A stretch of 64,000 nt of DNA from assembly GCF_029227915.1 (NCBI RefSeq), contig NC_079879.1, positions 28,402,501 through 28,466,500 on the forward strand. The letters are read 5' to 3'. Within the stretch, counting starts at the first letter, position 1. Every line of letters starts with the position of its first letter. The position numbers and the translations under genes were made by a program. Positions 52,601 through 64,000 of this stretch are shown here, one piece after another. Origin of the DNA: Hydractinia symbiolongicarpus. Taxonomy: Eukaryota > Cnidaria > Hydrozoa > Anthoathecata > Hydractiniidae. The notes beneath the pieces are model-generated. The model was given only the letters and a program-made list of their open reading frames with translations, was not told the origin of the DNA and did not search any database.

Positions 52601-55600
52601 TGTCTCTCTTTCGTCAGCGCGCGCTAACGGTTAGGATTGGTCCCACAGTGCAAAACGACTAATTTATCTAAATTTTTGAATAAAGCACTACCGCAGCGCT
52701 CAGTGTAATCGCTGAATTCCAGCAATCAGGTCAAATTATGAAGAATGTTATTTCTTGTAGTCCAATTGTCTAATTTATCACATTTATAAGGTCAAAGTCT
52801 AAAATCAGTTCAATTAAGGCCCACAGTCAGTCGTTTCACTGTTAATAACGATGAAACCTAGTAATATCAGAAACACATCTCGAACTACATGTTGGTACGA
52901 ATGTGTGACGCAACTGTTATAACTCAAACGGGCTGATACCGATAGAAAGTCAATGAAATGTAGTTTTTGAAACTGTTTCTATTTCTTCAGCGCGTGCTAA
53001 CGGCTAGGATTGGTCCCACAGTAAAAGATGACTTATTTATCTAGATTTTTAAAAAAAGCGCTACCATAGCGCCTAGTTTATTCGCTGAGTTCCAGCAATA
53101 ATGTCAAATTAAGAAGTATGTTATTTCTTGGAGTCCAATTGTCTCATTACAACATTTAAAAGGTCAAAGTCTAAAATCAGTTCAATTAAGTGCCACAGTC
53201 AATCGTTTTACAGTTAAAAGCGACGCAACCTAGTAATATCAGAAACATATCGCTAAATACATGTTGGTACGAAAATGTGACGCGACCGTTGTATCTCAAA
53301 CGGGCTGATACCGTTAGAAAATCAACGAAATGTAGTTTTTGAAACTGTCTCTATTTTTTCAGCGCGGACAAGCGGTTAGGATTGATCAGATAGTACAAAA
53401 TGGCTTTTTTATCTAAGATTTTGAATAAAGCACTACCACACCGCCCAGTATAATTGCTGAGCTTCACCAATCATTTGAAGTTAAGAAGAACGTTATTTCT
53501 TGGCGTCCAGTTGTCACATTTATGGCATTTATAAGGTCAAAGTCTAAAATCAGTTCAATTAAGTCCCACAGTCAGTCGTTTCACAGTTAAAAGCGACGCA
53601 ACCTACTAATATCAGAAGAATACTGCTAAATGCATGTTGGTACGAATATGTGACGCAACCGTTGTAACTGCAACGGACTGGTACCGTTAGAGAGTCCATG
53701 AAATGTAGTTCTTGACACTTCTGTACTTCTTCAGCGCGCGCTAACGGCTAGGATTGGTCCAATGGTAAAAAATGAATTTTCTATCTACATTATTAATTAA
53801 AGCGCTACCACCTCGCCTATTTTATTCGCTGTGTTCCAGCAATCATGTCAAATTAAGAAGAATGTTATTTCTTGGAGTCCAATTGTCTCATTTATCACAT
53901 TTATAAGATCAAAGTCTAAAATCAGTTCAATTAAGGCCCACAGTCATTCGTGTCACTGTTAATAACGATGAAACCTAGTAATATCAGAAACACATCTCTA
54001 AATACATGTTGGTACGAATGTGTGACGCAACCGTTGTAACTCAAACGGGCTGATACCTATAGAAAGTCAATGAAATGTAGTTTTTGAAACTGTTTCTATT
54101 TCTTGAGCGCGCGTTAACGGTTAGGATTGGCCCACAGAACAAAATGACTTATTTATCTAAATTTTTGAATATAGCACTACCACAGCGCTCAGCATAATTG
54201 CTGAGCTCCAGCAATCAATTCAAATTAAGAAGAACGTTATTTCTTGGAGTCCAGTTGTCTCATTTATGGCATTTATAAGGTCGAAATCAAAAATCAGCTC
54301 AATTTAGTCCCACAGTCAATCGTTTCTCAGTAAAAAGCGACGCAACCTAGTAGTATCAGAAACATATCGCTAAATACATGTTGGTACGAATATGTGACGC
54401 GACCGTTGTATCTCAAACGGGCTGATACCGTTAGAAAATCAACGAAATGTAATTTTTGAAACTGTCTCTCTTTCTTCAGCGCGCGCTAACCGTTATGATT
54501 GGTCCCACAGTACAAAATGACTAATTTATCTAAATTTTGAATAAAGCACTACCACAGCGCTCAGTGTAATCGCTGAATTCCAGCAATCAGGTCAAATTAA
54601 GAAGAATGTTATTTCTTGGAGTCCAATTGTCTAATTTATCACAATTATAAGGTCAAAGTCAAAAATCAGTTCAACTAAGGCCCACAGTCAGTCGTTTCAC
54701 TGTTAATAGCGAATCAACCTAGTAATATCAGAAACATATCGCTAAATACATGTTTGTACAACAATGTGACGCAATTGTTGCAGTTAATACGGACTGATAC
54801 CGTTAGAAAGTCAATGAAATGTAGTTTTTGAAACTGTTTCTACTTCTTCAGCGCGTGCTAACGGCTAGGATTGGTCCCACAGTAGAAAATGACTTATTTA
54901 TCTAGATTTTTAAATAAAGCGCTACCACAGCGCCTAGTTTATTAACTGAGTTCCAGCAATAATGTCAAATTAAGAAGTATGTTTTTTCTTGGAGTTCAAT
55001 TGTCTCATTACAACATTTAAAAGGTCAAAGTCTAAAATCAGTTCAATTAAGTGCCACAGTCAATCGTTTTACAGTTAAAAGCGACGCAACCTAGTAATAT
55101 CAGAAACATATCGCTAAATACATGTTGGTACGAAAATGTGACGCGACCGTTGTATCTCAAACGGGCTGATACCTTTAGAAAATCAACGAAATGTAGTTTT
55201 TGAAACTGTCTCTATTTTTTCAGCGCGGGCAAGCGGTTAGGATTGGTCACACAGTACAAAATGGCTTTTTTTATCTAAGATTTTGAATAAAGCACTACCA
55301 CAGCGCCCAGTATAATTGCTAAGCTTCACCAATCATTTCAAGTTAAGAAGAACATTATTTCTTGGCGTCCAGTTGTCTCATTTATGGCATTTATAAGGTC
55401 AAGGTCCACAATCAGTTCAATTAAGTCCCACAGTCAATCGTTTCAATGTTAAAAGCGATGCAACCTAGTAATATCAGAAGAATATTGCTAAATACATGTT
55501 GGTACGAATATGTGCCAGAATTGTTGTAACTCAAATGGACTGATACCGTTAGAAATTCTATGAAGTGTAGTTCTTGAGACTGTCTCTATTTCTTGAGCGC

Positions 55601-56317
55601 GCCCTAACGGCTAGGTTTGGTTCCATAGTAAAAAATAGATTTTCTATCTACATTATTAAATAAAGCCCTACCACAGCGCCTATTTTATTCGCTGTGTTCC
55701 AGCAACAATGTCAAATTAAGAAAAATGTTGCTTCTTGGATTCCAATTGGCACATTTATAACATTTACAAGGTCCAAGTCCAAAATCAGTTCAATTAAGTC
55801 CCACAGTCAATCGTTTTACTGTTAAAAGCGATGCAACCTAGTAATATCAGAAGAATATTGCTAAATACATGTTGGTACGAATATGTGACGCAATCGTTGA
55901 AATTCATACGGACTGATACCGTTGGAAAGTCAATGAAATATAGTTTTTGAAACTGTCTCTATTTCTTCAGAGCGTGCTATCGGCTACGATTGGTCACACA
56001 GTAAAAATGAATCTTTTATCTACATTTTTAAATAAAGCTCTAGCACAGCGCCCAGTTTAATCGCTGAGTTCCAGCAATGATGTCAAATTAAAAAGAACGT
56101 TATTTCTTGGAGTCCAATTGTCACATTTATAACATTTACAATGTCAAAGTCCAAAATCAGTTCAATTAAGTCCCAAGGTCAATCGTTTCACTGTTAAAAG
56201 CGATGCAACCTAGTAATATCAGAAGAATATTGCTAAATACATGTTGGTACGAATATGTGACGCAATCGTTGTAATTCATACGGAATGATACCGTTGGAAA
56301 GTCAATGTAATATAGTT
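49641..56317 (+). repeat. 372-bp satellite, diverged subfamily
   Basis: Same monomer length and motif order, but more substitutions between neighbours and characteristic variants: CAGCGCGGGCAAGCGGTTAGG, CAAAATGGC, CACAGCGCTCAG, GCTTCACCAATC, CGACCGTTGTATCTC. I found no 159-bp short units here. The core GGTACGAATATGTGACGC stays largely intact, with some A-rich variants (ACGAAAATGTGACGC). No gene is seen. Confidence 0.94.
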
Positions 56318-59300
56318 TTTGAAACTGTCTCTATTTCTTCAGCGCGTGCTAACGGCTATGATTGGTCCCACAGTAAAAAATTAATTTTTTATCTACATTT
56401 TTAAATAAAGCTCTACCACAGCGTCCAGTTAAATCGCTAAGTTCCAGCAATGATGTCAAATTAAGAAAAATATTATTTCTTGGAGTCCAATTGTCTCATT
56501 TATAACATTTATAAGGTCAAAGTCCAAAATCAGTTCAATTAAGTCCCACAGTCAATCGTTTCACTGTTAAAAGCGATGCAACCTAGTAATAGCTGAAGAG
56601 TATTGCTAAATACATGTTGGTACGAATATGTGACGCAACTGTTGTAATTCATACGGACTGATACCGTTAGAGAGTCCATGAAATGTAGTTCTTGAGACTG
56701 TCTCTATTTCTTCAGCGCGCGCTAACGGCTAGGATTGGGCCAGCAGTAAAAAATAACTTATTTATCTACATTTTTAAATAAAGTGCTACCAGAGCGCACA
56801 GTTAAATCGCTTAGTTCCAGCAATCATGTCAAAATAAAAAGAATGTTATTTCTTGGAATCCAATTGTCTCATTATAACATTTATAATGTCACAGTCGAAT
56901 ATCAGTTCAATAAAGACCCACAGTCAAATTTTTCACTGTTAAAAGCGATGAAACCTAGTAATATTAGAAAAAATGCGCTAAATGCATGTTGGTACGAATA
57001 TGTGACGCAACCGTTGTAACTCAAATGGACTGATACCGTTAGAAAGTCAATGAAGTGTAGTTTTTGAAACTGTCTCTATTTCTTAAGCGCGCGCTAACGG
57101 CTATGATTTGTCCTATAGTAAAAAATGAAATTTTTTTTATATTTTTAAAAAAGCGCTATGACAGCGCCTAGTTTATTCGCTGAGTTCCAGCAATAATGTC
57201 AAATTATGAAAAATGTTATTTCTTGGAGTCCAATTGTCACATTTATAAAATTTACAAGTTCAAAGTTCACAATCAGTTCAATTAAATCCCACAGTCAATC
57301 GTTTTAATGTTAAAAGAGATGCAACCTAGTAATATCAGAAGAATATTGCTAAATACAGGTTGGTACGAAAATGTGCCGGAATTGTTGTAATTCATACGGA
57401 CTGATACCGTTGGAAAGTCATTGAAATATAGTTGTGGAAACTGTCTCTATTTCTTCAGAGCGTGCTAACGGCTACGATTAGTCCCATAGTAAAAATGAAT
57501 TTTTTATCTGCATTTTTAAAAAAAGCGCTATGACAGCGCCTAGTTTATTCGCTGAGTTCCAGCAATAATGTCAAATTAAGAAAAATGTTATTTCTTGGAG
57601 TCCAATTGTCACATTTATAATATTTACTAGTTTAGAGTCCAAAATCAGTTCAATTAATTCCCACAGTCAATCGTTTCACTGTTAAAGGCGATGCAACCTA
57701 GTAACATCAGAGGAATAATGCTAAATACATGTTGGAACGAATATGTGACGCAACCGTTGTAGTTCATACGCACTGATACCGTTAGAGAGTCCATGAAATG
57801 TAGTTCTTGAGACTGTCTCTATTTCTTCAGCGCGCGCTAACGGCTAGGATTGGTCCCAAAGTAAAAAATGATTTTTTTATCTACATTTTTAAATAAAGCT
57901 CTAGCACAGCGCCCAGTTTAATCGCTGAGTTCCAGCAATGATGTCAAACTTAGAAGAACGTTATTTCTTGGAGTCCAGTTGTCTAATTTATGGCATTTAT
58001 AAGGTCGAAGTCTAAAATCAGCTCAATTAAGTCCCACAGTCAATCGTTTCTCAGTTAAATGCGACGCAACCTAGCAATATCAGAAAAATATCGCTAAATA
58101 CATGTTGGTACGAATATGTGACGCGACCGTTGTATCTCAAACGGGCTGATACCGTTAGAAAATCAACGAAATGTAATTTTTGAATCTGTCTCTATTTTTT
58201 CAGCGCGGGCAAGCGGTTAGGATTGGTCCCACAGTACAAAATGGCTTATTTATCTAAGTTTTTGAATAAAGCACTACCACAGCGTCCAGTATAATTGCTG
58301 AGCTTCACCAATCATTTCAAGTTAAGAAGAACGTTATTTCTTGGAGTCCAGTTGTCTTATTTATGGTATTTAGATGTCAAAGTCTAAAATCAGTTTAATT
58401 AAGTCCCACAGGCAGTCGTTTCACAGTTAAAAGCGACGCAACGTTGTAACATCTGAAACATATCGCTAAATACATGTTGGTGCGAATATGTGACGCAATC
58501 GTTGCAATTCATACGGACTGATACTGTTGGAAAGTCAATGAAATATAGTTTTGGAAACTGTCTCTATTTCTTCAGAGCGTGCTAACGGCTACGATTGGTC
58601 CTACAGTAAATATGAATTTTTTATCTACATTTTTAAATAAAGCTCTAGCACAGCGCCCAGTTTAATCGCTGAGTTCCAGCAATGATGTCAAATTTAGAAG
58701 AACGTTATTTCTTGGAGTCCAGTTGTCTAATTTATGGCATTTATAAGGTCGAAGTCTAAAATCAGCTCAATTAAGTCCCACAGTCAATCGTTTCTCAGTT
58801 AAATGCGACGCAACTTAGCAATATCAGAAACATATCGCTAAATACATGTTGGTACGAATATGTGACGCCACCGTTGTATCTCAAGCGGGCTGATACCGTT
58901 AGAAAATCAACGAAATGTAATTTTTGAATCTGTCTCTATTTTTTCAGCGCGGGCAAGCGGTTAGGATTGGTCCCACAGTACAAAATGGCTTATTTATCTA
59001 AGTTTTTGAATAAAGCACTACCACAGAGCCCAGTATAATTGCTGAGCTTCACCAATCATTTCAAGTTAAGAAGAACGTTATTTCTTGGAGTCCAGTTGTC
59101 TCATTGATGGTATTTATAAGGTCAAAGTCGAAAATCAGTTCAATAAATTACCACAGTCAATCGTTTCACTGTTAAAGGCGATGCAACCTAGTAATATCAG
59201 AGGAATAATGCTAAATACATGTTGGTACGAATATGTGACGCAACCGTTGTAACTCAAATGGACTGATACCGTTAGAAAGTCAATGGAATATAGTTTTTGA

Positions 59301-61238
59301 AACTGTCTCTATTTCTTCAGCGCGTGCTAACGGCTACGATTGGTCCCACAGTAAAATATTAATTTTTTATCTACATTTTTAAATAAAGCTCTACCACAGC
59401 GTCCAGTTAAATCGCTAAGTTCCAGCAATGATGTCAAATTAAGAAAAATATTATTTCTTGGAGTCCAATTGTCTCATTTATAACATTTATAAGGTCAAAG
59501 TCCAAAATCAGTTCAATTAAGTCCCACAGTCAATCGTTTCACTGTTAAAAGCGATGCAACCTAGTAATAGCTGAAGAGTATTGCTAAATACATGTTGGTA
59601 CGAATATGTGACGCAACTGTTGTAATTCATACGGACTGATACCGTTAGAGAGTCCATGAAATGTAGTTCTTGAGACTGTCTCTATTTCTTCAGCGCGCGC
59701 TAACGGCTAGGATTGGGCCAGCAGTAAAAAATAACTTATTTATCTACATTTTTAAATAAAGTGCTACCAGAGCGCCCAGTTAAATCGCTTAGTTCCAGCA
59801 ATCATGTCAAAATAAAAAGAATGTTATTTCTTGGAATCCAATTGTCTCATTATAACATTTATAATGTCACAGTCGAATATCAGTTCAATAAAGACCCACA
59901 GTCAAATTTTTCACTGTTAAAAGCGATGAAACCTAGTAATATTAGAAAAAATGCGCTAAATGCATGTTGGTACGAATATGTGACGCAACCGTTGTAACTC
60001 AAATGGACTGATACCGTTAGAAAGTCAATGAAGTGTAGTTTTTGAAACTGTCTCTATTTCTTAAGCGCGCGCTAACGGCTATGATTTGTCCTATAGTAAA
60101 AAATGAAATTTTTTTTATATTTTTAAAAAAGCGCTATGACAGCGCCTAGTTTATTCGCTGAGTTCCAGCAATAATGTCAAATTATGAAAAATGTTATTTC
60201 TTGGAGTCCAATTGTCACATTTATAACATTTACAAGTTCAAAGTTCACAATCAGTTCCATTAAATCCCACAGTCAATCGTTTTAATGTTAAAAGAGATGC
60301 AACCTAGTAATATCAGAAGAATATTGCTAAATACAGGTTGGTACGAAAATGTGCCGGAATTGTTGTAATTCATACGGACTGATACCGCTGGAAAGTCATT
60401 GAAATATAGTTGTGGAAACTGTCTCTATTTCTTCAGAGCGTGCTAACGGCTACGATTAGTCCCATAGTAAAAATGAATTTTTTATCTGCATTTTTAAAAA
60501 AAGCGCTATGACAGCGCCTAGTTTATTCGCTGAGTTCCAGCAATAATGTCAAATTAAGAAAAATGTTATTTCTTGGAGTCCAATTGTCACATTTATAATA
60601 TTTACTAGTTTAGAGTCCAAAATCAGTTCAATTAATTCCCACAGTCAATCGTTTCACTGTTAAAGGCGATGCAACCTAGTAACATCAGAGGAATAATGCT
60701 AAATACATGTTGAAACGAATATGTGACGCAACCGTTGTAGTTCATACGGACTGATACCGTTAGAGAGTCCATGAAATGTAGTTCTTGAGACTGTCTCTAT
60801 TTCTTCAGCGCGCGCTAACGGCTAGGATTGGTCCCAAAGTAAAAAATGAATTTTTTATCTACATTTTTAAATAAAGCTCTAGCACAGCGCCCAGTTTAAT
60901 CGCTGAGTTCCAGCAATGATGTCAAACTTAGAAGAACGTTATTTCTTGGAGTCCAGTTGTCTAATTTATGGCATTTATAAGGTCGAAGTCTAAAATCAGC
61001 TCAATTAAGTCCCACAGTCAATCGTTTCTCAGTTAAATGCGACGCAACTTAGCAATATCAGAAACATATCGCTAAATACATGTTGGTACGAATATGTGAC
61101 GCCACCGTTGTATCTCAAGCGGGCTGATACCGTTAGAAAATCAACGAAATGTAATTTTTGAATCTGTCTCTATTTTTTCAGCGCGGGCAAGCGGTTAGGA
61201 TTGGTCCCACAGTACAAAATGGCTTATTTATCTAAGTT
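56318..61238 (+). repeat. Diverged satellite with a 2978-bp offset duplication
   Basis: About 56318-58256 is repeated at 59296-61234 with offset 2978, eight monomers. Markers include GATTGGGCCAGCAG (56734/59712), AATTTTTTTTATATTTTTAA (57129/60107) and AGCGCTATGACAGCGCC. Copies carry single-base differences. They diverge at TTTTTGAATAAAG versus TTTTTAAATAAAG. Confidence 0.88.
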
Positions 61239-64000
61239 TTTAAATAAAGCTCTACCACAGCGCTCAGTTTCATCGCTGAGTTCCAGCAATCATGGCAAAC
61301 TAAGAAAAATATTATTTCTTGGAGTCCAATTTTCTCATTTATCACATTTATAAAGTCAAAGTCAAAAATCAGTTCAATTAAGGCCCACAGTCAGTCGTTT
61401 TACTGTTAATAGCGAAACAACCTAGTAATATCAGAAACATATCGCTAAATACATATTGGTACGACAATGTGACGCAGTTGTTGCAGTTAATACGGACTGA
61501 TGCCGTTAGAAAGTCAATGAAATATAGTTTTTGAAACTGTCTCTATTTCTTCAGCGCGTGCTAACGGCTAGGATTGGTCTCACAGTAAAAAATGACTTAT
61601 TTATCTAGATTTTTAAATAAAGCGCTACCACAGCGCCTAGTTTATTCGCTAAAATCCAGCAATAATTTCAAATTAAGAAGATATTATTTCTTGGAGTCCA
61701 ATTGTCTCATTATAACATTTAAAAGGTCAAAGTCTAAAATCAGTTCAATTAAGTGCCACAGTCAATCGTTTTACAGTTAAAAGCGACGCAACCTAGCAAT
61801 ATCAGAAACATATCGCTAAATACATGTTGGTACGAAAATGTGACGCGATCGTTGTATCTCAAACGGGCTGATACCGTTAGAAAATCAACGAAATGTAGTT
61901 TTTGAAACTGTCTCTATTTTTTCAGCGCGGGCAAGCGGTTAGGATTGGTCCCACAGTACAAAATGGCTTATTTATCTAAGTTTTTGAATAAAGCACTACC
62001 ACAGCGTCCAGTATAATTGCTGAGCTTCACCAATCATCTCAAGTTAAGAAGAACGTTATTTCTTGGAGTCCAGTTGTCTCATTTATGGTATTTAGATGTC
62101 ACAGTCTAAAATCAGTTCAATTAAGTCCCACAGGCAGTTGTTTCACGGTTAATAACGAATCAACCTAGTAATATCAGAAACATATCGCAAAATACATGTT
62201 GGTACGACAATGTGACGCAATTGTTGCAGTTAATACGGGCTGACACCGTTAGAAAGTCAATGAAGTGTAGTTTTTGAAACTATGTCTATTTCTTCAGCGC
62301 GTGCTAACTGCAAGGATTGGTCCCACAGTAAAAAACGACTTATTTATCTAGATTTTTAAATAAAGCGCTACCGCAGTGCCTAGTTTATTTGCTGAGTTCC
62401 AGCAATAATGTCAAATTAAGAAGAATGTTATTTCTTGGAGTCCAGTTGTCTAATTTATGGCATTTATAAGGTCGAAGTCTAAAATCAGCTCAATTAAGTC
62501 CCACAGTCAATCGTTTCTCAGTTAAATGCGACGCAACTTAGCAATATCAGAAACATATCGCTAAATACATGTTGGTACGAATATGTGACGCCACCGTTGT
62601 ATCTCAAGCGGGCTGATACCGTTAGAAAATCAACGAAATGTAATTTTTGAATCTGTCTCTATTTTTTCAGCGCGGGCAAGCGGTTAGGATTGGTCCCACA
62701 GTACAAAATGGCTTATTTATCTAAGTTTTTGAATAAAGCACTACCACAGAGCCCAGTATAATTGCTGAGCTTCACCAATCATTTCAAGTTAAGAAGAACG
62801 TTATTTCTTGGAGTCCAGTTGTCTCATTGATGGTATTTATAAGGTCAAAGTCGAAAATCAGTTCAATAAATTACCACAGTCAATCGTTTCACTGTTAAAG
62901 GCGATGCAACCTAGTAATATCAGAGGAATAATGCTAAATACATGTTGGTACGAATATGTGACGCAACCGTTGTAACTCAAATGGACTGATACCGTTAGAA
63001 AGTCAATGAAGTGTAGTTTTTGAAACTGTCTCTATTTCTTAAGCGCGCCCTAACGGCTATGATTTGTCCCATAGTAAAAATGGATTTTTTATCTACATTT
63101 TTAAATAAAGCTCTACCACAGCGCTCAGTTTCATCGCTGAGTTCCAGCAATCATGGCAAACTAAGAAAAATATTATTTCTTGGAGTCCAATTTTCTCAAT
63201 TATCACATTTATAAAGTCAAAGTCAAAAATCAGTTCAATTAAGGCCCACAGTCAGTCGTTTTACTGTTAATAGCGAAACAACCTAGTAATATCAGAAACA
63301 TTTCGCTAAATACATATTGGTACGACAATTTGACGCAGTTGTTGCAGTTAATACGGACTAATGCCGTTAGAAAGTCAATGAAATATAGTTTTTGAAACTG
63401 TCTCTATTTCTTCAGCGCGTGCTAACGGCTAGGATTGGTCTCACAGTAAAAAATGACTTATTTATCTAGATTTTTAAATAAAGCGCTACCACAGCGCCTA
63501 GTTTATTCGCTAAAATCCAGCAATAATTTCAAATTAAGAAGATATTATTTCTTGGAGTCCAATTGTCTCATTATAACATTTAAAAGGTCAAAGTCTAAAA
63601 TCAGTTCAATTAAGTGCCACAGTCAATCGTTTTACAGTTAAAAGCGACGCAACCTAGCAATATCAGAAACATATCGCTAAATACATGTTGGTACGAAAAT
63701 GTGACGCGATCGTTGTATCTCAAACGGGCTGATACCGTTAGAAAATCAACGAAATGTAGTTTTTGAAACTGTCTCTATTTTTTCAGCGCGGGCAAGCGGT
63801 TAGGATTGGTCCCACAGTACAAAATGGCTTATTTATCTAAGTTTTTGAATAAAGCACTACCACAGCGTCCAGTATAATTGCTGAGCTTCACCAATCATCT
63901 CAAGTTAAGAAGAACGTTATTTCTTGGAGTCCAGTTGTCTCATTTATGGTATTTAGATGTCACAGTCTAAAATCAGTTCAATTAAGTCCCACAGGCAGTT
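61239..64000 (+). repeat. Diverged satellite with 1861-bp and 3723-bp offset copies
   Basis: 61239-62139 is repeated at 63100-64000 (offset 1861, five monomers) and continues past the window end. Between them, 62431-63003 copies 58708-59280 (offset 3723, ten monomers), with GACGCCACCG and TCATTGATGG as markers. No gene is seen. Confidence 0.88.

Noticed and set aside
1-64000. CRISPR-like array, because of regular repeats
   Set aside because: The unit is about 372 bp without short repeats and unique spacers, and the context is eukaryotic satellite DNA.
1-64000. Telomeric repeats or rDNA spacer
   Set aside because: No TTAGGG-type runs and no rRNA-like segments were seen.

Overview
The window is almost entirely one AT-rich satellite DNA array with a monomer of about 372-373 bp. 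I see no intact cellular gene, rRNA, tRNA, CRISPR array or bacterial-type operon. The array is interrupted twice: by an 873-bp 5'-truncated non-LTR retrotransposon (9371-10243) and by a 1,665-bp non-satellite segment (47658-49322) that ends in a canonical Helitron 3' terminus. Satellite DNA, a LINE-type reverse transcriptase tail and a Helitron end make this a eukaryotic, probably animal, genome. The C-terminus of the reverse transcriptase resembles LINE families abundant in cnidarians, so a cnidarian such as a hydrozoan is my best guess. That assignment is inference from the protein style, not proof.

Layout. 1-9370 and 10244-47657 hold relatively homogeneous monomers all in one orientation, arranged in nested, recent tandem segmental duplications. 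Their offsets (1,120; 1,272; 1,645; 1,864; 2,170; 2,238; 2,761; 3,518; 3,725; 5,158; 5,217 bp) are, within a few bases, sums of two building blocks: a full unit of about 372 bp and a deleted short unit of about 159 bp (14 copies seen, all left of 46000). From 49323 to the end the same satellite continues. After about 49640 it changes to a more diverged subfamily with no short units, with its own duplications at 2,978, 3,723 and 1,861 bp (8, 10 and 5 monomers).

Working picture (inference). This looks like part of a large heterochromatic, possibly (peri)centromeric, array that evolves by unequal crossing-over locked to the monomer register. The homogenised part passes into an older-looking flank close to the Helitron insertion. 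The retrotransposon entered one copy of an already duplicated block. The other copy, about 5.2 kb away, preserves the empty site, so event order and junctions can be read directly.

The short open frames of 60-78 codons scattered through the satellite are chance shadows of the repeat and are not annotated as genes. All identities and offsets were read by eye from the sequence, not computed by alignment.
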